Below, in pieces: positions 25,763 to 34,412 of a DNA stretch of 64,000 nt. The number at the start of each line of letters is the position of its first letter. The stretch's first letter is position 1. A program made the position numbers and the translations under genes. The notes under the pieces are model-generated. The model was not told the origin of the DNA and ran no database searches. It was given only the letters and a program-made list of their open reading frames with translations. The stretch spans positions 496,001 to 560,000 of the forward strand of contig CBDCLG010000020.1 in assembly GCA_965218625.1 (NCBI GenBank), given 5' to 3'. This DNA is from Bin5 sp965218625. Lineage in GTDB: Bacteria; Chloroflexota; Anaerolineae; Caldilineales; Caldilineaceae.

Positions 25763-26057
25763 TTCCTGGCACAGTACGGGACGATATTTGGATAGCCTTG
25801 TCGACCGGCAATCGACGCCGTATTGTTGATCTTGCCGCCCGTCCCCTGTGCAATCATCTGCTTGGCTGCCTCCTGGGTGCAGATGAGAACGCCCAGGCCC
25901 CAACTCGCATGGTCCGGTCCCAATTCTCTTCGGTCGTTTCAAGAAACCGCTGCGGCTCGTTGATGCCGGCATGATTGAATATCACATCGAGTTTGCCGTA
26001 TTCGGAATCAGTCCGCGTCGGCCCCGTCACGATTCAGACCTTTCCTTGCAGTTTCAC
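25763..26057 (-). pseudogene. Decayed copy of the SDR gene (module copy 2)
   Basis: Read on the minus strand from GTG 26057, it matches the 20266-21048 SDR: MKLQGKV, then TGA where the intact gene has TGC. An internal deletion then joins IVTG to the SEYGKLDVIFN segment, removing roughly 60-65 codons. The match continues through INEPQRFLETTEENWDR, suffers a frameshift near 25910, continues as TQEAAKQMIAQGTGGK and GYPNIVPYCA, and ends abruptly. Nonsense, deletion, frameshift and truncation all agree on loss of function. Confidence 0.9.
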
Positions 26058-26250
26058 TTTTCCTCCCTCCATTGCGACTTGGCGGGACTTGCGGATTCCT
26101 GCCCTAACCCTGCACTCCTGCGTTTGACAGCAAAGTGTGTTGCGCGATAGGTCATGCCAGCAAGGGCGCGATCCTGGTTGCGCATTTGGCCCTCTCGCTG
26201 GAGAGGAATCGCTGAATTAATGATAGCAGGAAAAGGGACCTGTCATCCCG

Positions 26251-26306
26251 GGGGGCGCAAATTCAGACCGCTTGACGAAGCCGGGCGACGCATTGTAAGC
26301 TCTTTT
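26251..26306 (+). repeat. Repeated intergenic motif, copy B
   Basis: GGGGGCGCAAATTCAG at 26251-26266 and GACGC plus TAAGCTCTTTT ending at 26306. It shares these blocks in the same order with 13961-14004. Confidence 0.4.
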
Positions 26307-26352
26307 ATCAGATGACAGCATGACCGCTGCTGGTCAGGTCAAGTCGACAGCG

Positions 26353-26437
26353 CCTGGTTCAGGCCGGCACGCTGAGAGCATAGAATCAACTCAGTAAGTT
26401 TGCCTGACGGTTACAGTGAAAGCACTCCTGGTTCAGG
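26353..26437 (+). repeat. Two CCTGGTTCAGG elements
   Basis: Identical 11-base elements at 26353-26363 and 26427-26437. Each is an inverted repeat CCTG-N3-CAGG, so they could be operator sites; a related GCTGGTCAGG lies near 26328. They are upstream of the module copy 2 leader and I did not find them in copy 1. Confidence 0.35.
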
Positions 26438-26579
26438 TTGAGAAAAGGGCGTTAGGCAAACAATATTGCCGAGCCTGAAATTGAGACTGGAGCCTTGCAA
26501 CCCACGGCCAGCGTCAGTACAACAGCGTTCCCGGTGAATTCCTGAGACGCTGCCCTCGCCCCAGTAGAGGCCACCGAGG

Positions 26580-26727
26580 AAGGAGGTGAGAAAAACGTTA
26601 AACGTACGTCTGGACGCAGGAGATTCGGCCTTGGGTCTTGCCGGCTTGGTATAACCGGCAGGCCATATCCCCTGTCAGTGAATGAGTGAAAGAGCATTCG
26701 ACAGCGACATAGGAAAGGAGCCTACCG
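26580..26727 (+). promoter_or_regulatory. Conserved structured leader, copy 2
   Basis: AAGGAGGTG 147 bases before the ATG and ACGTACGTCTGGACGCA as in copy 1. The stem is TTGCCGG (26638-26644) with CCGGCAG (26655-26661). Compared with copy 1 two G-C pairs are flipped, while loop sequence and length differ, which favours selection on the stem. Confidence 0.5.
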
Positions 26728-28452
26728 ATGAAAGTCTACCTGGACAGACACAGTATCCCGCGACGTACGTTTCTGAAAATGGCGGCAGGTGCAATGGCGT
26801 CGAGCGCACTGGCGGCCTGTATGCCAGCCGCGGCGCCGGCGGCCGGGGAGGCAGCCGGAGACGTCCCCACCGAAGTCAGCGAGGTTATCGTGGGGACGTC
26901 CTGGAACCACCCCAGCTTCAACCCGCTCAGCAGCAGGATCGCCGGCACTGCCCAAAAAATGGTGTTTGACCCGATCTTTGAGCGCCTTTTCTCTCCAATG
27001 GAGTGGGGACCAGGGGTGGAAACCATGAAACCTCCTGCTCCCGGAGAGCTACACATGCAGCTGGCTGAGAAGGTCGAGGAAGTGGAAAAGAATCGAGTTT
27101 GGAACGTCCACCTGCGCAAAGACGTAAAGTGGCACGACGGTGTCGCCATGACCGCTGACGATGTGGTGTGGACCTATTACGCTATGGTCCACAGGGACGT
27201 AGCGGCTACCATTGGGTCACAATACTTCGCTCTGAAGGGGGCTGCAAGGCTGCACGAAGAGGGCGGCGACGAACTCGAGGGTGTCCAGAAAATCGACGAC
27301 TACACCGTCCGCTTCGAGTTTGAAAAACCGGACCCGTATGGGATCGGGGGGAGTCCTGTCTCATTTGGGCGCTACTGGTATGTCTGCCCTAAGCATGGCT
27401 GGGAAGGTGTTCCAATGGAGAAGGTTGGGACACACGAACCCATGGACATGAATCCCATCGGCACAGGCCCATTCAAAGTGAACGAAATCGTCGCTGAACA
27501 GTTCGCCGAACTGGTCGCCAACGAGGACTGGTGGGGTGGCAGGCCAATTGCTGACAAGTACATCTTTCGGTTCTTGAGCCGGGAGGCCATGGATGCTGCC
27601 CTGCAGGCTGAGGAGATCATGGCCGGCGGCGCCAGCAGTGCGGAGGCCTGGAGTCGACTTGGCGAAGAACCGCATCTCGTCGCCTTCAACAGGCCGACCA
27701 TCATTCTGTTCGCCCTGGATTTCAACAATAACAGGCTTGGCGACATGGTTCACCCCTTATGCGAAGCCACGCTCTACGCCCTCGACATGGACGAAATCCT
27801 CGAAAAGACGCACTACGGTCTGCACGGAGCCAGCAACTACGTCTTCGAACACGTGCCCGGACCAGTTGGAGATCCGCCGGAGGGGTTGAAGACCTATGAC
27901 TACAACCCGGAGAAGGCGAGGGAGGTCCTTGAAGAGGCCGGCTGGGACTTCGAACGAGAACTGGAGTGGGTGTACTGGGCCGACCCATCTCCTATGCATC
28001 TGGAAATACAGGAGAGGCTCGCGGATGTGGGCATCAAGACCAAGTGGAGAGTCATAGACGAAGGTTCCTGGGTCGAAGTCTTCCCACTGAATGCGGACTA
28101 CGACATCGTCCTTGAAGCCTGGTTCTTCACGCCCCGATTCGAGGAAATGTTCTCTCACGTCGGATGCGGGTGGGATCACCAAACCAGGGGAGGGCGCAAC
28201 TGGGATGGTTACTGCAACCCTGCGCTGGATGAGGCATGGCAAGCAGCAATGGCTGAGGAAGACACCGCAAAGCAGGTAGAGATGTTCAGGGAAGTCGCGC
28301 TAATCATGCAGGAGAACTGGCAATGGGCGCCACTCTACCGTAACGGGTTTCAGTGTGTCTTCAACAAGCGCCTCCAGGGCTGCGTGCCACCCCTTGAGTA
28401 TGGGCTCAATGTAGCTGTACCCTATGAGCGTATGACGGTCGCGCCCGCCTGA
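26728..28452 (+). CDS. Peptide-type ABC substrate-binding lipoprotein, module copy 2
   Basis: 574 aa. Signal IPRRTFLKMAAGAMASSALA with lipobox LAAC and a short Ala/Glu linker. The SBP_bac_5 core has VKWHDGVAMTADDVVWTYYA. Paralogue of the 21708 protein with the same length and C-terminal end (ERMTVAPA against ERMCVTPA); the most divergent part is just after the lipobox. AAAGGAG precedes the ATG. The base composition appears slightly less GC-rich than in copy 1, consistent with a separate history for part of the module. Confidence 0.92.
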   Translation: MKVYLDRHSIPRRTFLKMAAGAMASSALAACMPAAAPAAGEAAGDVPTEVSEVIVGTSWNHPSFNPLSSRIAGTAQKMVFDPIFERLFSPMEWGPGVETMKPPAPGELHMQLAEKVEEVEKNRVWNVHLRKDVKWHDGVAMTADDVVWTYYAMVHRDVAATIGSQYFALKGAARLHEEGGDELEGVQKIDDYTVRFEFEKPDPYGIGGSPVSFGRYWYVCPKHGWEGVPMEKVGTHEPMDMNPIGTGPFKVNEIVAEQFAELVANEDWWGGRPIADKYIFRFLSREAMDAALQAEEIMAGGASSAEAWSRLGEEPHLVAFNRPTIILFALDFNNNRLGDMVHPLCEATLYALDMDEILEKTHYGLHGASNYVFEHVPGPVGDPPEGLKTYDYNPEKAREVLEEAGWDFERELEWVYWADPSPMHLEIQERLADVGIKTKWRVIDEGSWVEVFPLNADYDIVLEAWFFTPRFEEMFSHVGCGWDHQTRGGRNWDGYCNPALDEAWQAAMAEEDTAKQVEMFREVALIMQENWQWAPLYRNGFQCVFNKRLQGCVPPLEYGLNVAVPYERMTVAPA

Positions 28453-28488
28453 GGTGGAGGCCTTCCGGCCTGGCAAGCGCGCATAGGC

Positions 28489-28523
28489 AGGGCAGGGCAG
28501 CGTCCATCGGGACCCCCTGCCCT
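28489..28523 (+). promoter_or_regulatory. Intergenic stem-loop between binding protein and permease
   Basis: AGGGCAGGG (28489-28497) pairs perfectly with CCCTGCCCT (28515-28523) across a 17-base loop. It occupies the same operon position as the other four hairpins. Confidence 0.55.
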
Positions 28524-28651
28524 CCCCCACACCCTTTTGAGCGACACCACAGACTCATTTCGAGGCCGAGAGAGCTCTTTACCGTGTGCTGCTGTGAAAC
28601 ACATAGGTAGTACACGGAGTTGGATCACGCGTTGCTCTTGGAGACTTGAGC

Positions 28652-29623
28652 GTGACGACTTACATTCTACGACGTCTGTTGTGGATTCCGTTTCTGCTCT
28701 TGGGCATTTCGCTCATGACTTTTGTCATCTTCTCCCTGGCGCCGGGAGACCCGGTGACCGCGCTTATTAAGCCTGGGGCGATGGAAGCCACCACCCAGAT
28801 AGGCAGTGGTATGGAAGTGCTGCGCGAGAGATATGGGTTGGACAAACCCATTCATGTACGCTATCTGGTCTGGCTGCGAGAGCTGCTGAAAGGCAACCTG
28901 GGCTACTCCTACTCGACCGAGAGACCCATATCCAAGATGATCGTCGAAGTGCTGCCGGCCACTCTGCTCCTGCAGGCCTCCTCTATCGGCATGGCTCTCC
29001 TCTTTGGGATTGTCTTGGGCGTGGTGTCAGCGCTCAAACAGTACTCTGTCGTCGATCACGCCCTCACATTTGTTGCTTTGTTTGGCATTTCGGTGCCGAG
29101 CTTCTTCATCGCTCTGATTGCCATGTTCATATTTGCCGTGAAGTTGGGCTGGTTGCCTATTGCCGGAATGTGGACAGTGGGAGAACCCAGGGTGTTTAAC
29201 CTGGATCTCCTGCGCCACATGATCCTGCCGAGTTTGGCCGGAGGCATCGTCCATATAGCTTCATATCTGCGCTACACTCGGGCAAGTACCCTGGATGCGC
29301 TCAGTGCCGATTTTGTGGTGACCGCACGGGCAAAGGGGTTGCGGGAACGACTCGTCGTGGCGCGGCATGTGCTGCGCAACGCTCTACTTCCCATCGTCAC
29401 GCTCTTTGGGCTCAGCCTGCCCGGGCTGTTGGGAGGCTCCTTCATCATAGAGACGATCTTCAGTTGGAATGGCCTGGGCCTGCTGGGCTACAGAGCCCTC
29501 ATGAACAGGGACTATCCGCTCCAGATGGGGATGGCTCTGATGGTGGCGACTTTGGTCTTGCTGGCCAACCTGATCACTGACATAGCCTACGTCTTCGTGG
29601 ATCCCCGTGTGCGTTATGGATAA
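28652..29623 (+). CDS. ABC transporter permease, DppB type, module copy 2
   Basis: 323 aa from GTG 28652, preferred over TTG 28646 because GGAG lies eight bases upstream and the first residues (TTYILRRLLWIPFLLLG) align with copy 1. It has APGDPVTALIKPG, LGYSYSTERPI, the coupling loop VTARAKGLRERLVVARHVLR and the end ITDIAYVFVDPRVRYG. It partners the 29647 permease. Confidence 0.92.
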   Translation: MTTYILRRLLWIPFLLLGISLMTFVIFSLAPGDPVTALIKPGAMEATTQIGSGMEVLRERYGLDKPIHVRYLVWLRELLKGNLGYSYSTERPISKMIVEVLPATLLLQASSIGMALLFGIVLGVVSALKQYSVVDHALTFVALFGISVPSFFIALIAMFIFAVKLGWLPIAGMWTVGEPRVFNLDLLRHMILPSLAGGIVHIASYLRYTRASTLDALSADFVVTARAKGLRERLVVARHVLRNALLPIVTLFGLSLPGLLGGSFIIETIFSWNGLGLLGYRALMNRDYPLQMGMALMVATLVLLANLITDIAYVFVDPRVRYG

Positions 29624-29646
29624 TCGCCAGGAGAACTCGCCTGACC

Positions 29647-30576
29647 ATGGCTGCGAATAAGATGCCAACAGCCCAGGCGGGTAATCCCTCGGCCGCGCGC
29701 CTCAACCCGGCGCCCTTGGCCGACTCGCCCTGGCACCGCGCCGCCCGCCGCTTTATGCGCCACCGGCCGGCTCTTTTCGGCGCCATAGCAATCCTGTTCT
29801 TGCTGCTGGTGGCGGTGTTGGCTCCGGTCGTGGCGCCGTACGACCCCAATGACGTCAATAGTGATCGAAGATACCAGTCTCCGGATAGCCAGAACCTGTT
29901 CGGCACTGACAAAGCTGGACGAGACCTTCTCAGCCGGCTGATCTACGGAACGCGCGTGTCCATGTCTGTGGGCATCGTGGCCGTGAGCATCCAAGTTGCC
30001 ATCGGGTTCTTCATGGGGGCGCTAAGCGGCTACTTGGGGGGCAAGGTTGACATGGCCATCATGCGCTTCACCGATGTGATGATGACCTTCCCCACCTTTG
30101 TGCTCGCCCTCATCCTGGTTGGTGTATTGGGTCCCAGCATATTCAATGTGATACTGGCGCTCAGCCTGTTCACTTGGCCGGGACTGGCCCGGCTGATTCG
30201 AGGACAGGTGCTGTCATTGCGGGAATATGAATTCATCCTGGCGGCCCGCGCTGTCGGCGTGGGCCATTTGCGCATGCTGGGGCAGCATATCTTCCCCAAT
30301 TTGATAGGGCCGCTGATGGTAGCGACGACGCTGGGGATGGCGGGGGCCATCCTGGCTGAGACTGGACTGAGTTTCCTGGGATTGGGGGTGCGGCCGCCAA
30401 CAGCCACCTGGGGGACTCTGATCCGCGATGCCCGATATGTTTTTACCTTGAGTGAGATGCCCTGGCTATGGCTGCCGCCGGGGCTCGCTATCAGTTTGGC
30501 GGTCCTGAGCATCAACTTCATCGGCGACGGCCTGCGCGATGCTTTCGACGTGCGCGGCCGGCAGGCGTTGGAGTAA
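29647..30576 (+). CDS. ABC transporter permease, DppC type, module copy 2
   Basis: 309 aa, the same length as copy 1. RRFMRHRPALFGAIAILFLL is the first helix, NLFGTDKAGRDLLSRLIYGT the conserved loop, LAARAVGVGHLRMLGQHIFP the EAA region, and FIGDGLRDAFDVRGRQ the end. It sits 23 bases after the DppB-type gene, so the two are translated from one mRNA. No ATPase gene follows. Confidence 0.93.
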   Translation: MAANKMPTAQAGNPSAARLNPAPLADSPWHRAARRFMRHRPALFGAIAILFLLLVAVLAPVVAPYDPNDVNSDRRYQSPDSQNLFGTDKAGRDLLSRLIYGTRVSMSVGIVAVSIQVAIGFFMGALSGYLGGKVDMAIMRFTDVMMTFPTFVLALILVGVLGPSIFNVILALSLFTWPGLARLIRGQVLSLREYEFILAARAVGVGHLRMLGQHIFPNLIGPLMVATTLGMAGAILAETGLSFLGLGVRPPTATWGTLIRDARYVFTLSEMPWLWLPPGLAISLAVLSINFIGDGLRDAFDVRGRQALE

Positions 30577-30702
30577 CGTCACGGGAGCACGCCGACGGCT
30601 CCGCCCCGTTCAGTGGCCGACCCCGACCCGGTAGCCAGGATTCCGCTGAACCGGACCCGACAGAGTTCCCACCCTATCGCTATCCAACCGAGATCGCGCA
30701 CT

Positions 30703-31788
30703 ATGAAAACCTACCGCATGATTCAAGTTGGTACGGGTGGTCACGGCGCGGGCTGGTGCCAGCTCTTTCTGCCGCCCAACGTTCAGGACGGGCTCATCGA
30801 AGTTGTAGCTGCTGTCGACATCAATCCCGAGGCACTCACTAACGCCCAGACATTTCTCGACCTGGACGCCGACCAATGTTACACCGACATCGAGAAAGCT
30901 TTCGACGAGAACAGGGCCGACTTCTGCACCATCGTTGTTCCGCCCGCCCACCACGAGACGGTGGTAGATGCCGCGCTGGCCCACGAAATGCACATCCTCA
31001 GCGAAAAACCGATCGCCGACTCCATGGCCGCGTCGGTGCGAATCGCCGACAAGGTCAGGCGCGCCGGTGTGAAAATGGGGGTGACCATGAGCCATCGCTT
31101 CGACCAGGACAAGACGACCCTGCGCGAAGAGCTGCGCTCCGGGCGCCATGGGCCGCTCGATTACCTGGTCTGCCGTTTCACCTGTGACTGCCGCAAGGCC
31201 GGCAGCTGGGGTGGATTCCGCTACCACATCCCCGACCCGCTGATGGTCGAAGGCGCGGTGCACCACCTCGACATCCTGGCCGATTTGGCGGGAGCCGAGT
31301 GTGATACCATCTACGCGCAGACGTGGAACCCGCGCTGGGGCGAGTTCAGCGGCGATTCGCAGGCCCTGGTCACGATGCAGTTCAACAACGGGACGCGAGC
31401 CGTTTACGAAGGCGCCAAGACCAACGCCGTCGGCCTGAACGATTGGGGACAGGAGTACATCCGCGCCGAGTGCGAAAGGGCGACGCTGACCCTCGACCAC
31501 CGCCGCCTTGAGCGCATCGATTACGATCCGGCCTCGCAGCGGGCCGCGAGCCGGAAGGTGCAGAGCGAGGAGGTCCCCTTGCGGTCACAGCCCAAGTGGT
31601 CCAACACGTGGCTGATCGAAAAGTTTGTGCGCTGGCTCGACGGCGGCGAGCCAATGGAAACGAATGTAGAGGCCAATCTGCAGTCGGTGGCGCTGATCTT
31701 CGCCGCGATTGAGAGCAGCCGAACGGGACAGCCGGTCCGCGTGCAGGAGTTCCTGCAATCGTACGTCGAAGTGGAAAACAGCGGTTAG
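30703..31788 (+). CDS. Gfo/Idh/MocA family oxidoreductase
   Basis: 361 aa from ATG 30703; an in-frame extension to 30613 encodes low-complexity spacer sequence and is rejected because the remnant at 25713 shares this ATG. Rossmann motif VGTGGHGAGW, catalytic motif LSEKPIADS with the normal EKP, and the substrate-domain EGAVHHLDILADLAG with its conserved His. It probably oxidises or epimerises a sugar or inositol brought in by the upstream transporter. The following aminotransferase, 34 bases downstream, suggests a keto-sugar to amino-sugar sequence or its reverse. Confidence 0.9.
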   Translation: MKTYRMIQVGTGGHGAGWCQLFLPPNVQDGLIEVVAAVDINPEALTNAQTFLDLDADQCYTDIEKAFDENRADFCTIVVPPAHHETVVDAALAHEMHILSEKPIADSMAASVRIADKVRRAGVKMGVTMSHRFDQDKTTLREELRSGRHGPLDYLVCRFTCDCRKAGSWGGFRYHIPDPLMVEGAVHHLDILADLAGAECDTIYAQTWNPRWGEFSGDSQALVTMQFNNGTRAVYEGAKTNAVGLNDWGQEYIRAECERATLTLDHRRLERIDYDPASQRAASRKVQSEEVPLRSQPKWSNTWLIEKFVRWLDGGEPMETNVEANLQSVALIFAAIESSRTGQPVRVQEFLQSYVEVENSG

Positions 31789-31822
31789 CGAAAAGGACAG
31801 TTCAACCTGGAGGAGGTCGTCC

Positions 31823-33118
31823 ATGCTCAGCCCCCTGGTCACAATGGATCCCGGCAAGCTGGACCCAGAGGAGATCTTCAGTCACCTCCCGCCCAATCGC
31901 TGCGGCGAGGCCGACCGCCGCTACATGAACGAGGTGCTCGACGACGGCTTCGGCAACCGCGAGTCCGCACACATGCTCGAGCGTTTCGAGGCGGCGTTCG
32001 CCCAGAGATTCGGCGTCGAGTTCGCGATCTCGCACAACTCCGGTTCGGGCACGCTGTTGTCCTGCCTGCTGGCCGCCGGCGTAGGGCCCGGCGACGAGGT
32101 GATCATACCCACGTTGACCATGGCGGCCACGGCTTTTGTCGTCGTCCAGTGCGGCGCCGTCCCGGTCTTTGCCGACAGCGACCCGGACACCTACAACATC
32201 GACCCGGCAGACGTTGAGCGCAAGATCACGCCCTTCACGAAAGCGATCATTCCGGTAAGCATTTTTGGGCTCTCGCCCGATTTCGATCCGCTGCTGACGC
32301 TGGCGGAGCGGCACAATCTCACCATCGTCGAGGACGACGCCCAATGCTACCTGGCCTCCTACAAGGGCCGGCTGGTCGGCACGATCGGACATGCCGCCAG
32401 CCTGAGTTTGCAAGGCTCGAAGCACATGACCAGCGGCGGCGACGGCGGCATGGTGATCACCGATGACGAGGAGTACGCGCGGGCGGTGCGGAAGGCCGCT
32501 GTCCAAGGCTACCGAACGCTGGATGCCCGGCCAGGCTCGACCCTCATCCCCCGCGATGAGCGCCAGGATTGGAGTTTCGAGCGTCACGACCGCATGGGCT
32601 ACAATTTCCGCATGTCGGCCATGCAGGCCGCCTTGGGCCTTGGTCAACTTGAGCGGCTGGACTACCTGGTCGCGGCGCGGCGCTACATCGGCGCACAGTA
32701 CGAAGCCGTCATCCGGGACGAAAAGTGCGAATGGCTGATTCCGCCCCATGTTCCGCAAGATTGCACCCATACCTATTGGTGCTATACCTGCAAGTTGGAT
32801 GAAGAGGCTCTGGGCGTGGATTGGCGAACATTCAGGCAAACCTTCATCGAACAGGGCGGTGACGGTCTCTACGGCGCCTGGGTGCCTGTCCATCTCGAAC
32901 CAATCTTCCAGACCATGGCCTTCTACGGCGCGCGCGAACGGGCGCCCAACTTCGATCCCCGCTACAAGGGCTCGGTCAAGGGCTACAGCCGCGGCGACTG
33001 CCCCAAAGTGGAGAACATGCAGAGCCGGCTGTGCCTGTTCAAAGCCGGTATGCAGACTCTGGACAAAGTGAATGAGCAGGTAGAGGCTTTACGCTCCACC
33101 ATCAGACATTACGCCTAA
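31823..33118 (+). CDS. DegT/DnrJ/EryC1/StrS family aminotransferase
   Basis: 431 aa from ATG 31823 behind GGAGGAGG. Fold type I PLP enzyme acting on nucleotide- or free keto-sugars. GSGTLLSCLLAAGVGPGDEV is the cofactor-phosphate region, VEDDAQCYLASYKG holds the ring-stacking Asp, and LQGSKHMTSGGDGGM carries the Schiff-base Lys. The C-terminal half has MSAMQAALGLGQLERLD, also typical. A Gfo/Idh dehydrogenase just upstream is a common partner, providing the keto group. In a catabolic cluster it may work in either direction. Confidence 0.92.
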   Translation: MLSPLVTMDPGKLDPEEIFSHLPPNRCGEADRRYMNEVLDDGFGNRESAHMLERFEAAFAQRFGVEFAISHNSGSGTLLSCLLAAGVGPGDEVIIPTLTMAATAFVVVQCGAVPVFADSDPDTYNIDPADVERKITPFTKAIIPVSIFGLSPDFDPLLTLAERHNLTIVEDDAQCYLASYKGRLVGTIGHAASLSLQGSKHMTSGGDGGMVITDDEEYARAVRKAAVQGYRTLDARPGSTLIPRDERQDWSFERHDRMGYNFRMSAMQAALGLGQLERLDYLVAARRYIGAQYEAVIRDEKCEWLIPPHVPQDCTHTYWCYTCKLDEEALGVDWRTFRQTFIEQGGDGLYGAWVPVHLEPIFQTMAFYGARERAPNFDPRYKGSVKGYSRGDCPKVENMQSRLCLFKAGMQTLDKVNEQVEALRSTIRHYA

Positions 33119-33139
33119 CGCACAATCAAGAGGAATCAA

Positions 33140-34330
33140 ATGATCACCTCAATCGTTTCCAGAGAAGACAGCATCTACAAGGCTGTGCCGGACCTGGCTA
33201 TGTGCGACGACGGTTCGCTCGTCTGCATATACCGCGAAAGCCTCTTCCACCTCTTTCACCCCTTCTCCCGGATCGCACTACAGATCAGCCCCGACGGAGG
33301 TCTGAACTGGGGACCGAAACTGATCGTCGACGAGTGCCCCGACTATGAACAGGATGGCGGCCTCAATAACCCCCGCATACTTCACCTGGGAGAAGGCCGG
33401 CTCATCCTTATCTGCGACTGGATTCCGCCTTTCGAGCCCGAAAACTCGCCCAATACTGAAATCCTCATCTGGCGCTCCCAAGACCGCGGCGCAACCTGGA
33501 GTTTGCGGGAAAAGACCGGCATCAAGGGCCATATCTGCCCATGCCTGTTCAAGACGAGCTCGGGTACGGTCATCATCGGCGGCGACCACAACTGCATTCC
33601 GGTCGACGGTGCAACTTGGACGGTAGATGCCTTCCTTTCATTTGACGATGGACAGACCTGGGGGCCGGCCACCCCGGTGGCGTCAACCGACGCGTTGTGG
33701 CTGAATGAGGGGACATTTGCCGAGCTGGATGACGGCAGTCTGATCTGTTTCATGCGCGAGGACCGGGAGCGGGTGTGCGGTTACAAGGCGCTTTCGAAGG
33801 ATGGGGGAAAGAGTTGGGAGGGGCCCTACCGCACCGAACTGCTTGTATGCATTGGACGGCCCCACGCCGGGCGGCTGAGCAGCGGCGAGATTGCGGTCAC
33901 CTACGGGCTGGGCACGTCACCGCGTCAGCTGGTGTTGCACGCCGAAAACCAGGCAAGCGCAGCCGACCCTGAGAGCGCCGTGAACGTGCGCAACTCGCAT
34001 CTGGCACCGACATTCAGACGCTTTTTCATCGATCACGACCGCAGCATCCACCCCGACGGCGCCTACTCGAGTTGGGTTCAACTGCCCAGCGGCGACCTCT
34101 TTGTGATCCAATATCTGGTCGACGACGCACCGATGGGCCACATTCGCAGCTACCTGATCAGACGCAGCGACTGGCTTCTCTGTCCGGAAGGGGAGCTCGG
34201 ACACATCATCCGCCACGATCCCACTGCCGTGAACATGCATCACTATGATCGCAGCAAAAACGTGATCTATCACGAGCAGGCGTTGAAGGTAAGTGCAGAC
34301 CAATTTCGAAATGTACATGTTGCGCGGTAG
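33140..34330 (+). CDS. BNR-repeat sialidase-like protein, third paralogue
   Basis: 396 aa. Four Asp boxes: SPDGGLNW, SQDRGATW, SFDDGQTW and SKDGGKSW. No signal peptide. Much more divergent from the 15004/16787 pair than those are from each other, and longer at the C-terminus. Located 21 bases after the DegT gene and therefore in the same operon. It could be a glycosidase-like or sugar-lyase-like propeller; function not established. Confidence 0.78.
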   Translation: MITSIVSREDSIYKAVPDLAMCDDGSLVCIYRESLFHLFHPFSRIALQISPDGGLNWGPKLIVDECPDYEQDGGLNNPRILHLGEGRLILICDWIPPFEPENSPNTEILIWRSQDRGATWSLREKTGIKGHICPCLFKTSSGTVIIGGDHNCIPVDGATWTVDAFLSFDDGQTWGPATPVASTDALWLNEGTFAELDDGSLICFMREDRERVCGYKALSKDGGKSWEGPYRTELLVCIGRPHAGRLSSGEIAVTYGLGTSPRQLVLHAENQASAADPESAVNVRNSHLAPTFRRFFIDHDRSIHPDGAYSSWVQLPSGDLFVIQYLVDDAPMGHIRSYLIRRSDWLLCPEGELGHIIRHDPTAVNMHHYDRSKNVIYHEQALKVSADQFRNVHVAR

Positions 34331-34412
34331 TCGGACGACGACGAGGCCGAGAGCAGGCGTTGTGCCAACCGCGACGAACGACTCTACGCAGTCCAGCACC
34401 AAGGAGGACCGC

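Larger units (their letters stand above)
26058..26579. other. Intergenic region, module copy 2
   Basis: Counterpart of 21049-21559. It contains the repeated motif at 26251-26306 and two CCTGGTTCAGG elements (26353, 26427). No gene is recognised and no strong promoter is evident; TTGACG at 26272 with TAAGCT 18 bases further is a weak candidate. Confidence 0.45.
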
